From positions 192,217-256,216 of the forward strand of contig CAKUQQ010000002.1 of the NCBI GenBank assembly GCA_934675575.1: DNA of 64,000 bases, given 5' to 3'. Origin of the DNA: an uncultured Muribaculaceae bacterium (lineage in GTDB: Bacteria > Bacteroidota > Bacteroidia > Bacteroidales > Muribaculaceae). Below the pieces are notes generated by a model. That model worked only from the letters and a program-made list of their open reading frames with translations, did not search any database and was not told the DNA's origin. Position numbers and translations under genes: made by a program. Positions within the stretch are counted from its first letter, which is position 1. Each line of letters opens with the position of its first letter. Below are positions 35,881 to 44,786 of the stretch, one piece after another.

Positions 35881-36450
35881 ATGAAGGTTTTGCGAGATAG
35901 AATTTTGAAGGACGGCAAGTGCTATTCAGGTGGCATACTGAAAGTGGATAAGTTTATTAACCACCAGATGGACCCTAATTTGATGAAGCAGGTGGCTGTG
36001 GAGTTTGCTCGGCGTTATGCCAACACCGAAATAAACAAAATACTGACCATTGAGGCGAGCGGAATAGCTCCGGCAATTATGCTTGGCTTTTTGCTCGATT
36101 TGCCTGTGGTGTTTGCCAAGAAAAAGAAGCCATCTACTATGGACAACATGCTGAGCGTTACGGTAACGTCGTTCACCAAGCAACGCGACTACACAGTGGT
36201 GATTTCAAAAGACTATCTTAATGCCGACGACAAAGTGCTGTTTGTTGACGACTTCCTGGCTTATGGCAATGCAGCCAAGGGCATAATAGAACTTTGCCGG
36301 CAAGCTGGGGCGCAACTTGTGGGCATGGGGTTTATCATAGAGAAAGCTTTTCAGCATGGCCGCGACGTGATAGAGCGTGCCGGTGTGCGGTGCGAGAGCT
36401 TGGCAATAGTGGATTCGCTTGATAATTGCCAAATCAAGCTTCGAGAATGA
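35881..36450 (+). CDS. xpt: Xanthine phosphoribosyltransferase
   Basis: The 189-residue cytosolic enzyme would convert xanthine and PRPP to XMP for purine salvage. It has the start [20 protein letters not shown], the loop [23 protein letters not shown] and the PRPP-binding signature [16 protein letters not shown]. Near the end is [13 protein letters not shown], typical of Xpt. The length is that of the family. It stands alone between the repeats and the end of the polyene operon. Confidence 0.96.
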   Translation: MKVLRDRILKDGKCYSGGILKVDKFINHQMDPNLMKQVAVEFARRYANTEINKILTIEASGIAPAIMLGFLLDLPVVFAKKKKPSTMDNMLSVTVTSFTKQRDYTVVISKDYLNADDKVLFVDDFLAYGNAAKGIIELCRQAGAQLVGMGFIIEKAFQHGRDVIERAGVRCESLAIVDSLDNCQIKLRE

Positions 36451-36474
36451 TTATTCTTGTTTGTTTTTTTTGCG

Positions 36475-36500
36475 CGGCTCAAAAACGGTCTTTTTAGCCG
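36475..36500 (+). terminator. Possible terminator of xpt
   Basis: CGGCT-c-AAAAA / TTTTT-AGCCG can pair with one bulge, 25 bp after the xpt stop. A T8 run lies just upstream (36463-36470) rather than downstream, so this is tentative. Confidence 0.4.
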
Positions 36501-36653
36501 ATATTTTCCGATAAACAAATAGATGTTTATTTTGGAAGCCGAAATGTCTTAGACTGGCATTTCTGCAAGAATTGTGCTGTGTTTGGGCGTTCGGCGCTCG
36601 CTCTGGCGTGTGGTCAGTCCGGTAATTACGCTTTGAGGTTAGCTGTATGTATA

Positions 36654-36802
36654 TAAAAAAAGAATCCTCGATTACACATCGGGGATCGCTTAACTAATTA
36701 ACCTTCTAATACCATTAACATAAACCTTAAACAAATGAAAATGAATTTCCGTCATCACGACGTCCAGCATTTCATAACCATAAAAACTAATACCATGAAA
36801 AC
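36654..36802 (-). ncRNA. Repeated ~150-nt small RNA-like unit, copy 2 (inverted)
   Basis: Read on the minus strand this matches the unit at 29650-29799: CAGTTTTCATGGTATTAG at the start, ACGTCGTGATGACG in the middle, TTAATGGTATTAGAAGG, and the terminator ATCCCCGAT-gtgta-ATCGAGGAT with T7. The C-A mismatch in the terminator stem is kept in both copies. A 13-codon frame (MVLVFMVMKCWTS) matches the start of the 14-codon frame in copy 1. It lies 174 bp beyond the end of the polyene operon and no gene follows on its strand, so it must act as a free RNA if it acts. Confidence 0.7.
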
Positions 36803-36807
36803 TGATG

Positions 36808-36839
36808 CAAAGATATAGCCATGATTTAGACCCTCCAAA
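36808..36839 (-). promoter_or_regulatory. Promoter of small RNA unit, copy 2
   Basis: On the minus strand TTTG (36839-36836), a 20-bp spacer and TATCTTTG (36815-36808) match the consensus; the RNA unit begins directly after. Confidence 0.8.
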
Positions 36840-36976
36840 TAATTTGATGAAAAAATGTGGGTATTTAATATTTGTTAACTTATTTTTCGGTCGCTTTAAC
36901 GGTTATTGGGAGTTTGTAGGCTGTTTTTAGCAGTTTACAACACTCTGGCAGATAGCTGTATATTGCCATTAATGGG

Positions 36977-38296
36977 CTAATGGTTGCCGTTGCGGTAGCT
37001 TTTACGGTCAATTTTGCCGTTGAACGTGCGGTTCACGCTATCCACTTGCTCTATCATGCATGGGCATTGATAGGCATCAAGCTTTGTTTTGAGATATTTG
37101 GCCAATTCTCGGCAATTTAATTTGCCGTCAGCCACCACAAGCAGCTTGACCACTGTGCCCACCACAGGGTGGCTTGCGGCTACGCACACGCAGTCGCGCA
37201 CGGCAGCAAATCCCATTGCCGCATCTTCCACATCGGTTGGAGCCACCTTGTAGCCGCCCACGTTGATTACATCGTCGTTGCGTCCGCTGAGCCGGAGTCT
37301 GCCAAAGGCATCAATATAACCGCTATCGTTGGTCACCACGGTGTGGCCGTCTGGCATCACCGCGTGTGTCAACTCATCGTCTTCCCAGTAGCCGCTCATC
37401 AGCGTGTCGCCCATGCAAGCCACGCGGCCGTCAGCAGTGATTTTAATAGACGAATGTTTCATGGGCGCGCCAAGGCAACCAGCAAGGCACTCGCCGGCAT
37501 TGTAGTTGAATGAGGAAATAATCCCAGTCTCGGTGGAGGCGTAGGTGTTGTAGAGGCGGCTGTGTGGCAGCAGAGAGCAAAATTGCTGCATGTCGGCAAG
37601 CGGCATGGGGGCTGCTCCGGTTTCAATGAAATCTATTTTTGCCGCTCTGGCGGCAATTTCATGCTCGGCAAACGTCATAAGCATGCGTATGCTGGCTGGC
37701 ACGAGAAACGATGCTGCTTTAGCTTGTGCGCCGTCGATGGCGCGGAAAAAGCCGTCCATGTCCTTTAAGCCGTCGATGATGTGGAGCGTTGCGCCCACAG
37801 CTATCGACGGATATAGCTTGGAGAGGCTGCCTATGTGGTTGAGCGGCCCACACACCACGAATGTGATGTCGTCGTTGAACTCTTGTGCTTCAGCGAGGTT
37901 TTCGGCATTGGCAGCAATGGTCATGTGGCTCACCATAACGCCCTTTTGCTTGCCTGTGGTGCCTGTGGTGAACAGCACGTCGGCCACGCCTTGAGGTGCT
38001 GTCTTGTCGCGAAACAAGGCTTTAGCCTGCTCCAGGCGCTGTGGCGTGGTGGCTTTGTCAAGCGGCACCGCCGTGCAGCCGGCGAGGTGTGTGGCAAGGT
38101 AGCTGACCACGAATTTCATGTCAGGGCTTGCCACCACAGGCACGAGGCTTTGGCCACTGCCGTGCAAGGCCAATGCCTCACGGCATGCCAAGTCATAGAG
38201 CTTGCCGTATGACAGCGACTCGTTGCCGCACTTTAGGGCAGTTTTGCCTGGCTGCACCGAGGCGTAGTGGCGCAGACATTCCTCAATGGTGTTCAT
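36977..38296 (-). CDS. AMP-dependent acyl/aryl-ACP ligase
   Basis: The 439-residue member of the adenylating superfamily has P-loop TTGTTGKQKG (110-119), GPLNHIGSLSKLY, the adenylate motif YASTETG, and a C-terminal hinge region (DAFGRLRLSGRNDDVINVGG) with lysine in FNGKIDRKSYR. It is shorter than usual acyl-CoA ligases because the N-terminal domain is trimmed. In the pathway it would activate the starter acid and load it on the adjacent ACP, whose frame ends in an ATGA overlap with this start. It is the last gene of the operon. Confidence 0.85.
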   Translation of the reverse strand: MNTIEECLRHYASVQPGKTALKCGNESLSYGKLYDLACREALALHGSGQSLVPVVASPDMKFVVSYLATHLAGCTAVPLDKATTPQRLEQAKALFRDKTAPQGVADVLFTTGTTGKQKGVMVSHMTIAANAENLAEAQEFNDDITFVVCGPLNHIGSLSKLYPSIAVGATLHIIDGLKDMDGFFRAIDGAQAKAASFLVPASIRMLMTFAEHEIAARAAKIDFIETGAAPMPLADMQQFCSLLPHSRLYNTYASTETGIISSFNYNAGECLAGCLGAPMKHSSIKITADGRVACMGDTLMSGYWEDDELTHAVMPDGHTVVTNDSGYIDAFGRLRLSGRNDDVINVGGYKVAPTDVEDAAMGFAAVRDCVCVAASHPVVGTVVKLLVVADGKLNCRELAKYLKTKLDAYQCPCMIEQVDSVNRTFNGKIDRKSYRNGNH

Positions 38297-38517
38297 TTCA
38301 GCTTGTTTTCAACCATGCTCACAAGGCTGTCGAGCGACTTGAAGTTCTTGGGCGTGACGTCGGAGTGTTCAAGCTTTATGCCATAGTGGTCAGACAAAAT
38401 CATCAGAATTTGTGCTATTCCGAGCGAGTCAAGCTCATTAAACAAAAAATCGGAGTCAAAATCCACAAGAGGCAACGCTTCTTCAAGCAGTTGACGTATG
38501 GTTTGCTTATTGTCCAT
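38293..38517 (-). CDS. Acyl carrier protein
   Basis: The 74-residue four-helix carrier has Ser31 in FNELDSLGIAQIL as the phosphopantetheine site. The surrounding DSLG is rarer than the DSLD or DSID of the two other carriers in the cluster, suggesting a separate role. Since it directly precedes the AMP ligase (ATGA overlap), it is the likely acceptor of the activated starter. Confidence 0.9.
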   Translation of the reverse strand: MDNKQTIRQLLEEALPLVDFDSDFLFNELDSLGIAQILMILSDHYGIKLEHSDVTPKNFKSLDSLVSMVENKLK

Positions 38518-38554
38518 GAATATGATTTTTGAGTGAAATGTATTAATTTATTAA

Positions 38555-41500
38555 CTAATTGATGACTGCCACATGGAAGCCGGCTTGTGGCTCAAAACCG
38601 CCATCATGCGGCTCTCCGAGCACAAACACGCGTGTTGTGGCAGGGTCGTAGCCGTCAGGGCTTATATTGCTGTCGGCCACAGTCAGATTTGGCGCAATGT
38701 CCTCGGCGCAGTGTCGCAGCACGGTGCGCTTGTCGTCGTCGGCCTCCCACACCGTCACTTTCACTTGCTTATGCACAAGGGCATAGAGCAGGGCAAACTC
38801 GCCATATCCGGCATTGACGATTATAGCCGCGCCAGAATTTGGCTGGCCGTTGATTTGTGCGGAGTAGCACTTATTGCTATTTAAGTTGCGGCACACCTCA
38901 CGGAATATGTCCACTCCCTTGTAGCGGTAGCGGTCAATCACAAGACCGCGGTAATAAGCGGCACAAACTGTTTTGGCGCGCATTGCCTCCACTTGCATTT
39001 CTATGCACAGCGACAGCACATCGGGTTGCGATGTGGCTGCCATGGCTGGCAACGGAGCAGCCGTGACGGTGCCTTGATACACTTGCTCGCACTCGCGCGG
39101 CAACACATCGGCCGAACCGAAGATTGCCACTGGAGTGACTTGGGTGTGAAGTCGTGAGGCAATGCCGAGAGCCAGCCGGCACGCTCCCTCGCCACCCACC
39201 ACGGCTATGCTGAAGCCGCTGGCAAAGAGCTTTGCCATGGCTTCGTGGTCTAAAGGTCTTGAGGAGTCGAAAATCACTGATTTTTTTAAGAAATTGCGCA
39301 AAGCCAAGTCGTTGATGTCGTTGGGGTTGATTACAAAAGCAAGTTTTGCCGTCATGGCCTGCAAAAGCAGCACATCGAGTGGCGACACGCTGCGGCATGC
39401 TATGACAGACGGCTTTGGCTCGAAATCTGTGAGATGCGTTTTTACTCCAGGTAAGTGCTTCAGCACAAACGAAGCCGCCTTTTGCGGACATTTGCGCAGC
39501 GGCTTGCTGCACTGCGCCCAGAGCAGCAAGGCTTGCATAAGCAACTTGGCGCCCAATGGCCGCACCGAGATGGGGCGTGTGCGCCACTTGCCGTGCGACT
39601 TGACCAGAAACTTGAATATGAGCGGTGGAAACAGGTAGGCCATCAGCACCACCGAGAACATGCCGGCTATGGTCACCTCGGCAAGCGAGCGCAGGGCAGG
39701 GTGCTTGGCTATGACAAGCGTGCCTATGCCTATGAACATGATTAGCGCCGATATGATGATGGAGTGTTTGTAGGAGGCAAGCATCTTGCGCCGGTAGGCA
39801 TACTCATAGCTTGCGCCCTCGGTCATGAAGATTGTGTAGTCGTCGCCCTGACCGAAGATAAATGAGGCGAGAATCACATTTACGATATTGAACTGAATGT
39901 TGCAAATGGCCATTATTCCCAAAATCCACAGCCAGCTCACAGCCATGGGAATGAACGACGAGATAGCCAGCTCTATGCTGCCAAACGACAGCCACAAGAA
40001 AAAGAACACTATGCAGCCGCACGCCCAGCCTATGTAGTTGAAGTCGTTTGACAGGTTGTTGGCTATGGCACTGTTCATGCTCGCCACGTCGAATGTGTGT
40101 GCGCCACAATCGGTGAGCAGTTGCTCCACATGCGCCATGTGCTGCTCGCTGACACTAAGCCGGCTCACCACATTGTAGGTGCTGTCGGCTTTGTCGAGGG
40201 CTACGCTTGAAGCGAATAGCGACGACATCACCGCGCTGAACTTTTCAGGCTGTTGCGGAGCGTATTCTTTTGCTATTATGTCGCGGAATTTGACAAACGA
40301 TTGTGCGCCAAATCCGGCTTGTGAGGCCGCACGCTGCAAGTCGGGCAGCAGAGTGGGGTGCTTTTTCAGGAAATCGCGCCATAGTGCCAACCGCCTTGCC
40401 TGCTCCTTTTGCGACGTGATGAAGCGCGGAAACACCGGTCTGACCTTTATGGCACCTGTGCGCAGCAGGCTGTCGATGCACGGCTGCAGACGGCTGTTGT
40501 TGTCGAGAGCCTCGTCGAGCGTCTTGCCGGAAGTCACGGCATACACGTCGGGGTTGCTTGTCGTGCCAAGCATTTCTTTCTGGAAATAAGCCATGTCGTC
40601 TTTTTGCTGCTGGGTCATGTAGTTGATGTGGCTCATGTTGGTGTCGAACTTGGTCTGGAAGCTGAATATGCCCAGCACCACGGTCAGCACCGCCACCACC
40701 CACACCACAATGGGTTTGCTGTCGAGCGACACGTTGCCCAGACGGTTGAGAATGACATTGTGTGGCGCTTGGCGGCTCACGGTGGTTACATGCGGCAGAT
40801 ATATCAGCACAAACACTATGGTGCCAATAAGCAGAAACGAGGCGAAAATGCCGAGGTCACGCAGAGCCACCGATTGCAGTGGGACAAGAGCAAGAAATGA
40901 GCCCACGGTGGTGATGTTGCCCACAAAAAGAGGTGTCACTATCTCGCGCAGGGCTTTGCGCTTGCATGGCGTGTGCTGCAAGTGGGCTATGAAGTGCAGC
41001 GGATAGTTGACGGCGATGCCGAGTATCACCGACGATATGCCCACTACGATGATTGAGGCGTCGTTGTGAAACACCGACAGTCCGCCCATGGCAAACAGCC
41101 AGCCCCAGCCTATCGACACGGCAATCAGTGCCAAGTGCCACACGTTGCGAAACGCCACAAGCAGCAGAGCCAGTATAAGCACCACGGCTATGGTCACTGA
41201 CAATATGCTGTCGCGCTTAATTTGCTGTGAGTTGCCCACGGCTATCACCGGTCCGCCCAAAAAGCGAATGTCGATGTTGCAGCCTTGCTGCGCTGTGGCG
41301 CTGTGGGCGGCGGTCTGCAAGAGTTTCAGCAGCTTGGCGTTGTTTTCGGTCTCGCTTGAGCCGTAGGGCGACTCCAGTGTCACAAAGGCACGCTGCAAGT
41401 CGGGCGAGAAAATGTAGCCGTCTTGCATGGCATATTTCATGCCCTCGGCAGAGCTTTGCAGCTTGCCCACCACTGGAGCAAACAAGTTGAGCGGATCGTG

Positions 41501-42025
41501 CTTTATGGCTATTGCCATCACGCTGCCTGCCGGTTGGGCAAGCATGCTGCGGTCGTAGGCGAGTTGCTGGCTCATGTAGCCGGGTTGTGCCAGCAGATTG
41601 TCGATGCGGCGATAGTCGGCATCGGTCAGAAAATATGGAATGTTGGCATACACAGCCGAGGTCATTTCAGCCATTTTCCTTATGTCAACACGCGCAGTCA
41701 AGTTGATTGCGGCATGTGCCGTGTCGAGCTGCTCCACACGGCTTGCAAACGTGTCGATGGTCTGTTCCATCTCGGCAGGGTCGGCATTGGCGCTGTCGCG
41801 ATACTGAAACACGGCTATAATCTTGTTTGCGCCAGAAATGTCTTGATATATGCCAAGTTCCTTTTGGTGGCTGCTGTCGAGAGGCAGGAAGTCGGCAATG
41901 TTTTCCTTGTATTGCAGCCGCAGCATCAGAAACAGCAACGCGGCGGTCACTGCCACAAACGACACCATGCCCACCATGCGGTGGTGCAGCAGATAGTTGT
42001 AGATGCCTATCACTAAATTGGTCAT
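38555..42025 (-). CDS. MMPL/RND-type exporter fused to degenerate acyltransferase and methyltransferase-like domains
   Basis: The 1156-residue protein begins MTNLVIGIYNYLLHHRMVG; an upstream in-frame start at 42097 would overlap the preceding gene and is not needed. The first ~840 residues form two MMPL halves, each with a large periplasmic loop and six helices (for example GISSVILGIAVNYPLHFIAH and ASFIFGQGDDYTIFMTEGA). Residues ~885-1020 look like a PlsC acyltransferase whose active motifs are lost: RSVSPLD in place of NHxSxLD, and VGGEGACR in place of FPEGTRS. The last ~130 residues contain IIVNAGYGEFALLYAL, a Rossmann-type SAM-binding start. The exporter moves the lipid product across the inner membrane. 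Confidence 0.85.
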   Translation of the reverse strand: MTNLVIGIYNYLLHHRMVGMVSFVAVTAALLFLMLRLQYKENIADFLPLDSSHQKELGIYQDISGANKIIAVFQYRDSANADPAEMEQTIDTFASRVEQLDTAHAAINLTARVDIRKMAEMTSAVYANIPYFLTDADYRRIDNLLAQPGYMSQQLAYDRSMLAQPAGSVMAIAIKHDPLNLFAPVVGKLQSSAEGMKYAMQDGYIFSPDLQRAFVTLESPYGSSETENNAKLLKLLQTAAHSATAQQGCNIDIRFLGGPVIAVGNSQQIKRDSILSVTIAVVLILALLLVAFRNVWHLALIAVSIGWGWLFAMGGLSVFHNDASIIVVGISSVILGIAVNYPLHFIAHLQHTPCKRKALREIVTPLFVGNITTVGSFLALVPLQSVALRDLGIFASFLLIGTIVFVLIYLPHVTTVSRQAPHNVILNRLGNVSLDSKPIVVWVVAVLTVVLGIFSFQTKFDTNMSHINYMTQQQKDDMAYFQKEMLGTTSNPDVYAVTSGKTLDEALDNNSRLQPCIDSLLRTGAIKVRPVFPRFITSQKEQARRLALWRDFLKKHPTLLPDLQRAASQAGFGAQSFVKFRDIIAKEYAPQQPEKFSAVMSSLFASSVALDKADSTYNVVSRLSVSEQHMAHVEQLLTDCGAHTFDVASMNSAIANNLSNDFNYIGWACGCIVFFFLWLSFGSIELAISSFIPMAVSWLWILGIMAICNIQFNIVNVILASFIFGQGDDYTIFMTEGASYEYAYRRKMLASYKHSIIISALIMFIGIGTLVIAKHPALRSLAEVTIAGMFSVVLMAYLFPPLIFKFLVKSHGKWRTRPISVRPLGAKLLMQALLLWAQCSKPLRKCPQKAASFVLKHLPGVKTHLTDFEPKPSVIACRSVSPLDVLLLQAMTAKLAFVINPNDINDLALRNFLKKSVIFDSSRPLDHEAMAKLFASGFSIAVVGGEGACRLALGIASRLHTQVTPVAIFGSADVLPRECEQVYQGTVTAAPLPAMAATSQPDVLSLCIEMQVEAMRAKTVCAAYYRGLVIDRYRYKGVDIFREVCRNLNSNKCYSAQINGQPNSGAAIIVNAGYGEFALLYALVHKQVKVTVWEADDDKRTVLRHCAEDIAPNLTVADSNISPDGYDPATTRVFVLGEPHDGGFEPQAGFHVAVIN

Positions 42026-42029
42026 TGGT

Positions 42030-43196
42030 CTATATTGTTTCTTGTGTGGAGTTTTGAGTGTCGGCAATAGCCAACTTGGCGGCCACGGGATTGGCATAGA
42101 TGCCGAGGAAAATGTCTATGAGCTGCTCCACGTCGCAAGTGTCGTAGCTCTCCAGTTGCTTCATGCGCCGCACAAAGGCATTTTTCTGCTCTGCGGTGTA
42201 GCGGTCAGCAAACCGTGTGGTGCCATGATGCAGGTCGTAGGCCACGAAATTGTTTGGATATAGGCGATAGGCACTGATTATGCGCCGGTCTATTATGGTT
42301 GCCACCTGCTTGTGGTAGTCGCTGTTTGTGAGCGGCGCGAGGGCACTCAACTCCTGCGCCGTGACAGGCTCGCACAGCTCTATGTGTACGCGTCCCTTTT
42401 GTTGCAGCACGCCGGTGAGTATGCTGTTAAGGTCCTCGCCGGGCTTCTTGGTGTAGCGAGTGAACTGCGACTCATAAATCTCAAGCGTTTTGAGCACATC
42501 GCATGGCTCCCACTCGTATGATATTGACATGGGCACAATGTGCAGTTGCTCCAGAGCGGCAATCTTGTCGTCGGGCTCGCTCATGGCAAACATCTTGATT
42601 ATGCCCTTGTCGGTGAGATCGCGGCCGTCTTTTGTGCGTCCGTTGCGCTGGGCTATCCACACGGAGTGGCGCTTTTGCGTTATGACGAAGCGAATGTAGT
42701 CAGACAAGTGTCGTGAGCCTTTGTAAAATTCCTTGATGCTGCCGCCGGGCCGCTCCACGCGAAACATCTTGTTGCACTTGCCAATGTCGATAACCAGCTG
42801 GTTCATCATCAGGTTTGCGCCAAATGTGATTTCGGTTGTGTCGAAGCCGTTGTTCACAAAGATGTATTGCAGCAGACTGGAGTCGAGCATTATGTCGCGG
42901 TGATTAGACACATATAGGTAGGCTCCGCTGGGGCTAAGTCGCTCCAAGCCGGTGAATGACAACCGGGTGATGCTTGTGTCAACGACACGCCGGTTGACGT
43001 CGCACATGGTTTGCAGTTGAAACTCGCGCACTGTGGTGTAGCTGCCCACGCGTTTGCGCACTTGCTCAATCGGCTCGCCCGGATAGATGAAAGAGGAGAG
43101 AATGGGAAATGCGTCGGAGCTGGCTATGCGCTGCATGGCAGCAGGCACTTCCTCTTCGTTATAAGGCCTTATGTCGTCGAAATCACTTATTGTCAT
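42030..43196 (-). CDS. PlsB/PlsC-type glycerolipid acyltransferase
   Basis: The 388-residue protein carries the acyltransferase motif YLYVSNHRDIMLDSSLL (HX4D) and the second block VERPGGSIKEFYKGSRHLSDY. VWIAQRNGRTKDG replaces the usual FPEGTRS, and IVPMSISYEWEPCDVL is the fourth block. It resembles the large glycerol-3-phosphate-type acyltransferases of Bacteroidetes. In this cluster it may transfer the polyene or a fatty acyl chain to a lipid headgroup. Its stop is 4 bp before the exporter start. Confidence 0.8.
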   Translation of the reverse strand: MTISDFDDIRPYNEEEVPAAMQRIASSDAFPILSSFIYPGEPIEQVRKRVGSYTTVREFQLQTMCDVNRRVVDTSITRLSFTGLERLSPSGAYLYVSNHRDIMLDSSLLQYIFVNNGFDTTEITFGANLMMNQLVIDIGKCNKMFRVERPGGSIKEFYKGSRHLSDYIRFVITQKRHSVWIAQRNGRTKDGRDLTDKGIIKMFAMSEPDDKIAALEQLHIVPMSISYEWEPCDVLKTLEIYESQFTRYTKKPGEDLNSILTGVLQQKGRVHIELCEPVTAQELSALAPLTNSDYHKQVATIIDRRIISAYRLYPNNFVAYDLHHGTTRFADRYTAEQKNAFVRRMKQLESYDTCDVEQLIDIFLGIYANPVAAKLAIADTQNSTQETI

Positions 43197-43226
43197 TATT
43201 GTTGTTGCCTCATAGCAGATGCTATT

Positions 43227-43904
43227 TTAATATTGGTCTTGGTAATACATGTGGTCAGCCCATTTCTGCCTTTCTCTTTCCTTCATTAATTCAATTTCCT
43301 CTTGTTTGGTTCTTTTGACCTTGGCTTTTTTTGTTTTTGCTTTTTTGGCATCTTTGTCTTTTATTATCAGATTAGGCTCTTTTGCTTTAAGACCTTTGTT
43401 CAGAATCTTTACCTGGTCTTCAGCTTTTTCCATTAGAAGTTTGTCAAAAGAGTTCCACCGTCCGTTTTCTACTGACAGGTTGATTAAAGAATAATTGATA
43501 GAGTCTTTGTAAGTGACCATGGCTGTGGCTTTCATTCCAGCACGCTCGTTGATGTCGGTTACTTTTATGTGTATTCTAAAAGTTGTTGCCGCCTCTGATG
43601 GCCTGACAAATTGAGGTTGGCTATAAAAAGTTTCTTCCCATTTTTTGAACAGAATGTTTATGAATTCGGGTTCGTAATTATAAGAACCTTTGCAAAAAAC
43701 AAGAAAATCATTGAATGTCAAGCTGCCATATCTCATGTTGCTCAAATCAAAATCAACAGAAAATGCCGTGCAGTTTTTGAATTCGCCAGTGAGCCGGTTG
43801 TAAGTACCCAAGCTTACGGTAGTGGTGTCGGTTTTTGCATTGGCGGTAAAGACAATTAGTGACAAAAACAAAGTAAAGAAGATTTTTTTGACAAAAAGTT
43901 TCAT
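43227..43904 (-). CDS. Exported hypothetical protein of the polyene cluster
   Basis: The 225-residue protein has a signal peptide (MKLFVKKIFFTLFLSLIVFTANA), a beta-rich middle (GSLTFNDFLVFCKGSYNY, TFRIHIKVTDINERAGMKAT) and a very basic, Lys-rich C-terminal helix (IIKDKDAKKAKTKKAKVKR...). It is AT-richer than the rest of the operon. LolA-like carriers are common at this place in related clusters, but no LolA similarity can be shown. It is probably a periplasmic accessory protein. Confidence 0.75.
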   Translation of the reverse strand: MKLFVKKIFFTLFLSLIVFTANAKTDTTTVSLGTYNRLTGEFKNCTAFSVDFDLSNMRYGSLTFNDFLVFCKGSYNYEPEFINILFKKWEETFYSQPQFVRPSEAATTFRIHIKVTDINERAGMKATAMVTYKDSINYSLINLSVENGRWNSFDKLLMEKAEDQVKILNKGLKAKEPNLIIKDKDAKKAKTKKAKVKRTKQEEIELMKERERQKWADHMYYQDQY

Positions 43905-43916
43905 AATATGGTTGAA

Positions 43917-44786
43917 TTAAAGTTCCTTAATCCAGGTGATGAATTCTTGTTTCCATCGGCGGCACTCGGCTGTTCCTTTTTCTGCCGATGCGCCGAAACC
44001 GTGTCCGCCGGTGCTGTATTGCAGATAGCGGTGTTTCACCCCTTGTGCCGTGAGAGCAGAGTCGAGAAGCACGGAGTTTTGGTATCGCACTATGGGGTCG
44101 TCTATGCAGTTGACCAGAAACACAGGAGGGCAGTCGGGCTTCACATGCTTTTCGAGCGATAGAGAGTCTTGCAACTGTTTGTTGTGCTTTTTGTTGTCGC
44201 CAAGCAAGGCACGGCGCGAGCGGCGATGCACGTATGGCCCGCTCATGGTTACCACCGGATATATTGGCGCAACAAAAGCCGGACGGTCGTTTGCGGCAAA
44301 CAGCTCCGCGGCCGACATCACGAGGTGTCCGCCAGCCGAGAAGCCCATGGCTCCTATGCGTGTGGTGTCGATGCCAAAGCGTGAGGCGTTGGCCTTGATG
44401 TAGCGTATGGCTTGGCGCAGGTCGTCTTGTGGGTCGGGATAGCGGTTGCCGCGCAGCAGATAGCGATAGCCGGTGACAAATGCCGGCACACCAGCCACAC
44501 GGTAGCGCAACACAAATGCAGTGATGCCGTTGGCCACGAGCCATTGCCCCACCTCACGCCCCTCGTGGTTCATGTCGTGCCAAAAATAGCTACCGCCGGG
44601 GCACACCACTATGGCAATGTTGGCTTTGCCAGGAGCCACATAGGGGGTCAACTCCACCTTTTTGTGGTGGGGCACACCTTGCCAGATGTTTTCTGGCTTT
44701 GTGTCACCGCTGGCGGCACAGGCCAGGCTTATGGCCGCTATGGCGTATAATGCAGTTATTATGTTTCGTTTCAGTGATGAAATCAT
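43917..44786 (-). CDS. Exported alpha/beta-hydrolase (acetyl-esterase-like)
   Basis: The 289-residue product starts MISSLKRNIITALYAIAAIS with a signal ending LACAAS, a possible lipobox. This start forms an ATGA overlap with the preceding stop; ATG 44798 is an alternative. Motifs are VVCPGGSYFWHD (oxyanion HGG-like), the nucleophile elbow GAMGFSAGGHLVMSAA, NCIDDPIVRYQNS (Asp) and YSTGGHGFG (His), as in BD-FAE/acetyl-xylan-esterase-type enzymes. A role in trimming or transferring acyl groups of the polyene lipid is inferred only from position. Confidence 0.85.
   Translation of the reverse strand: MISSLKRNIITALYAIAAISLACAASGDTKPENIWQGVPHHKKVELTPYVAPGKANIAIVVCPGGSYFWHDMNHEGREVGQWLVANGITAFVLRYRVAGVPAFVTGYRYLLRGNRYPDPQDDLRQAIRYIKANASRFGIDTTRIGAMGFSAGGHLVMSAAELFAANDRPAFVAPIYPVVTMSGPYVHRRSRRALLGDNKKHNKQLQDSLSLEKHVKPDCPPVFLVNCIDDPIVRYQNSVLLDSALTAQGVKHRYLQYSTGGHGFGASAEKGTAECRRWKQEFITWIKEL

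Noticed and set aside
35881..36450. Purine riboswitch before xpt
   Set aside because: The promoter leaves only about 20 nt of leader, too short for an aptamer.
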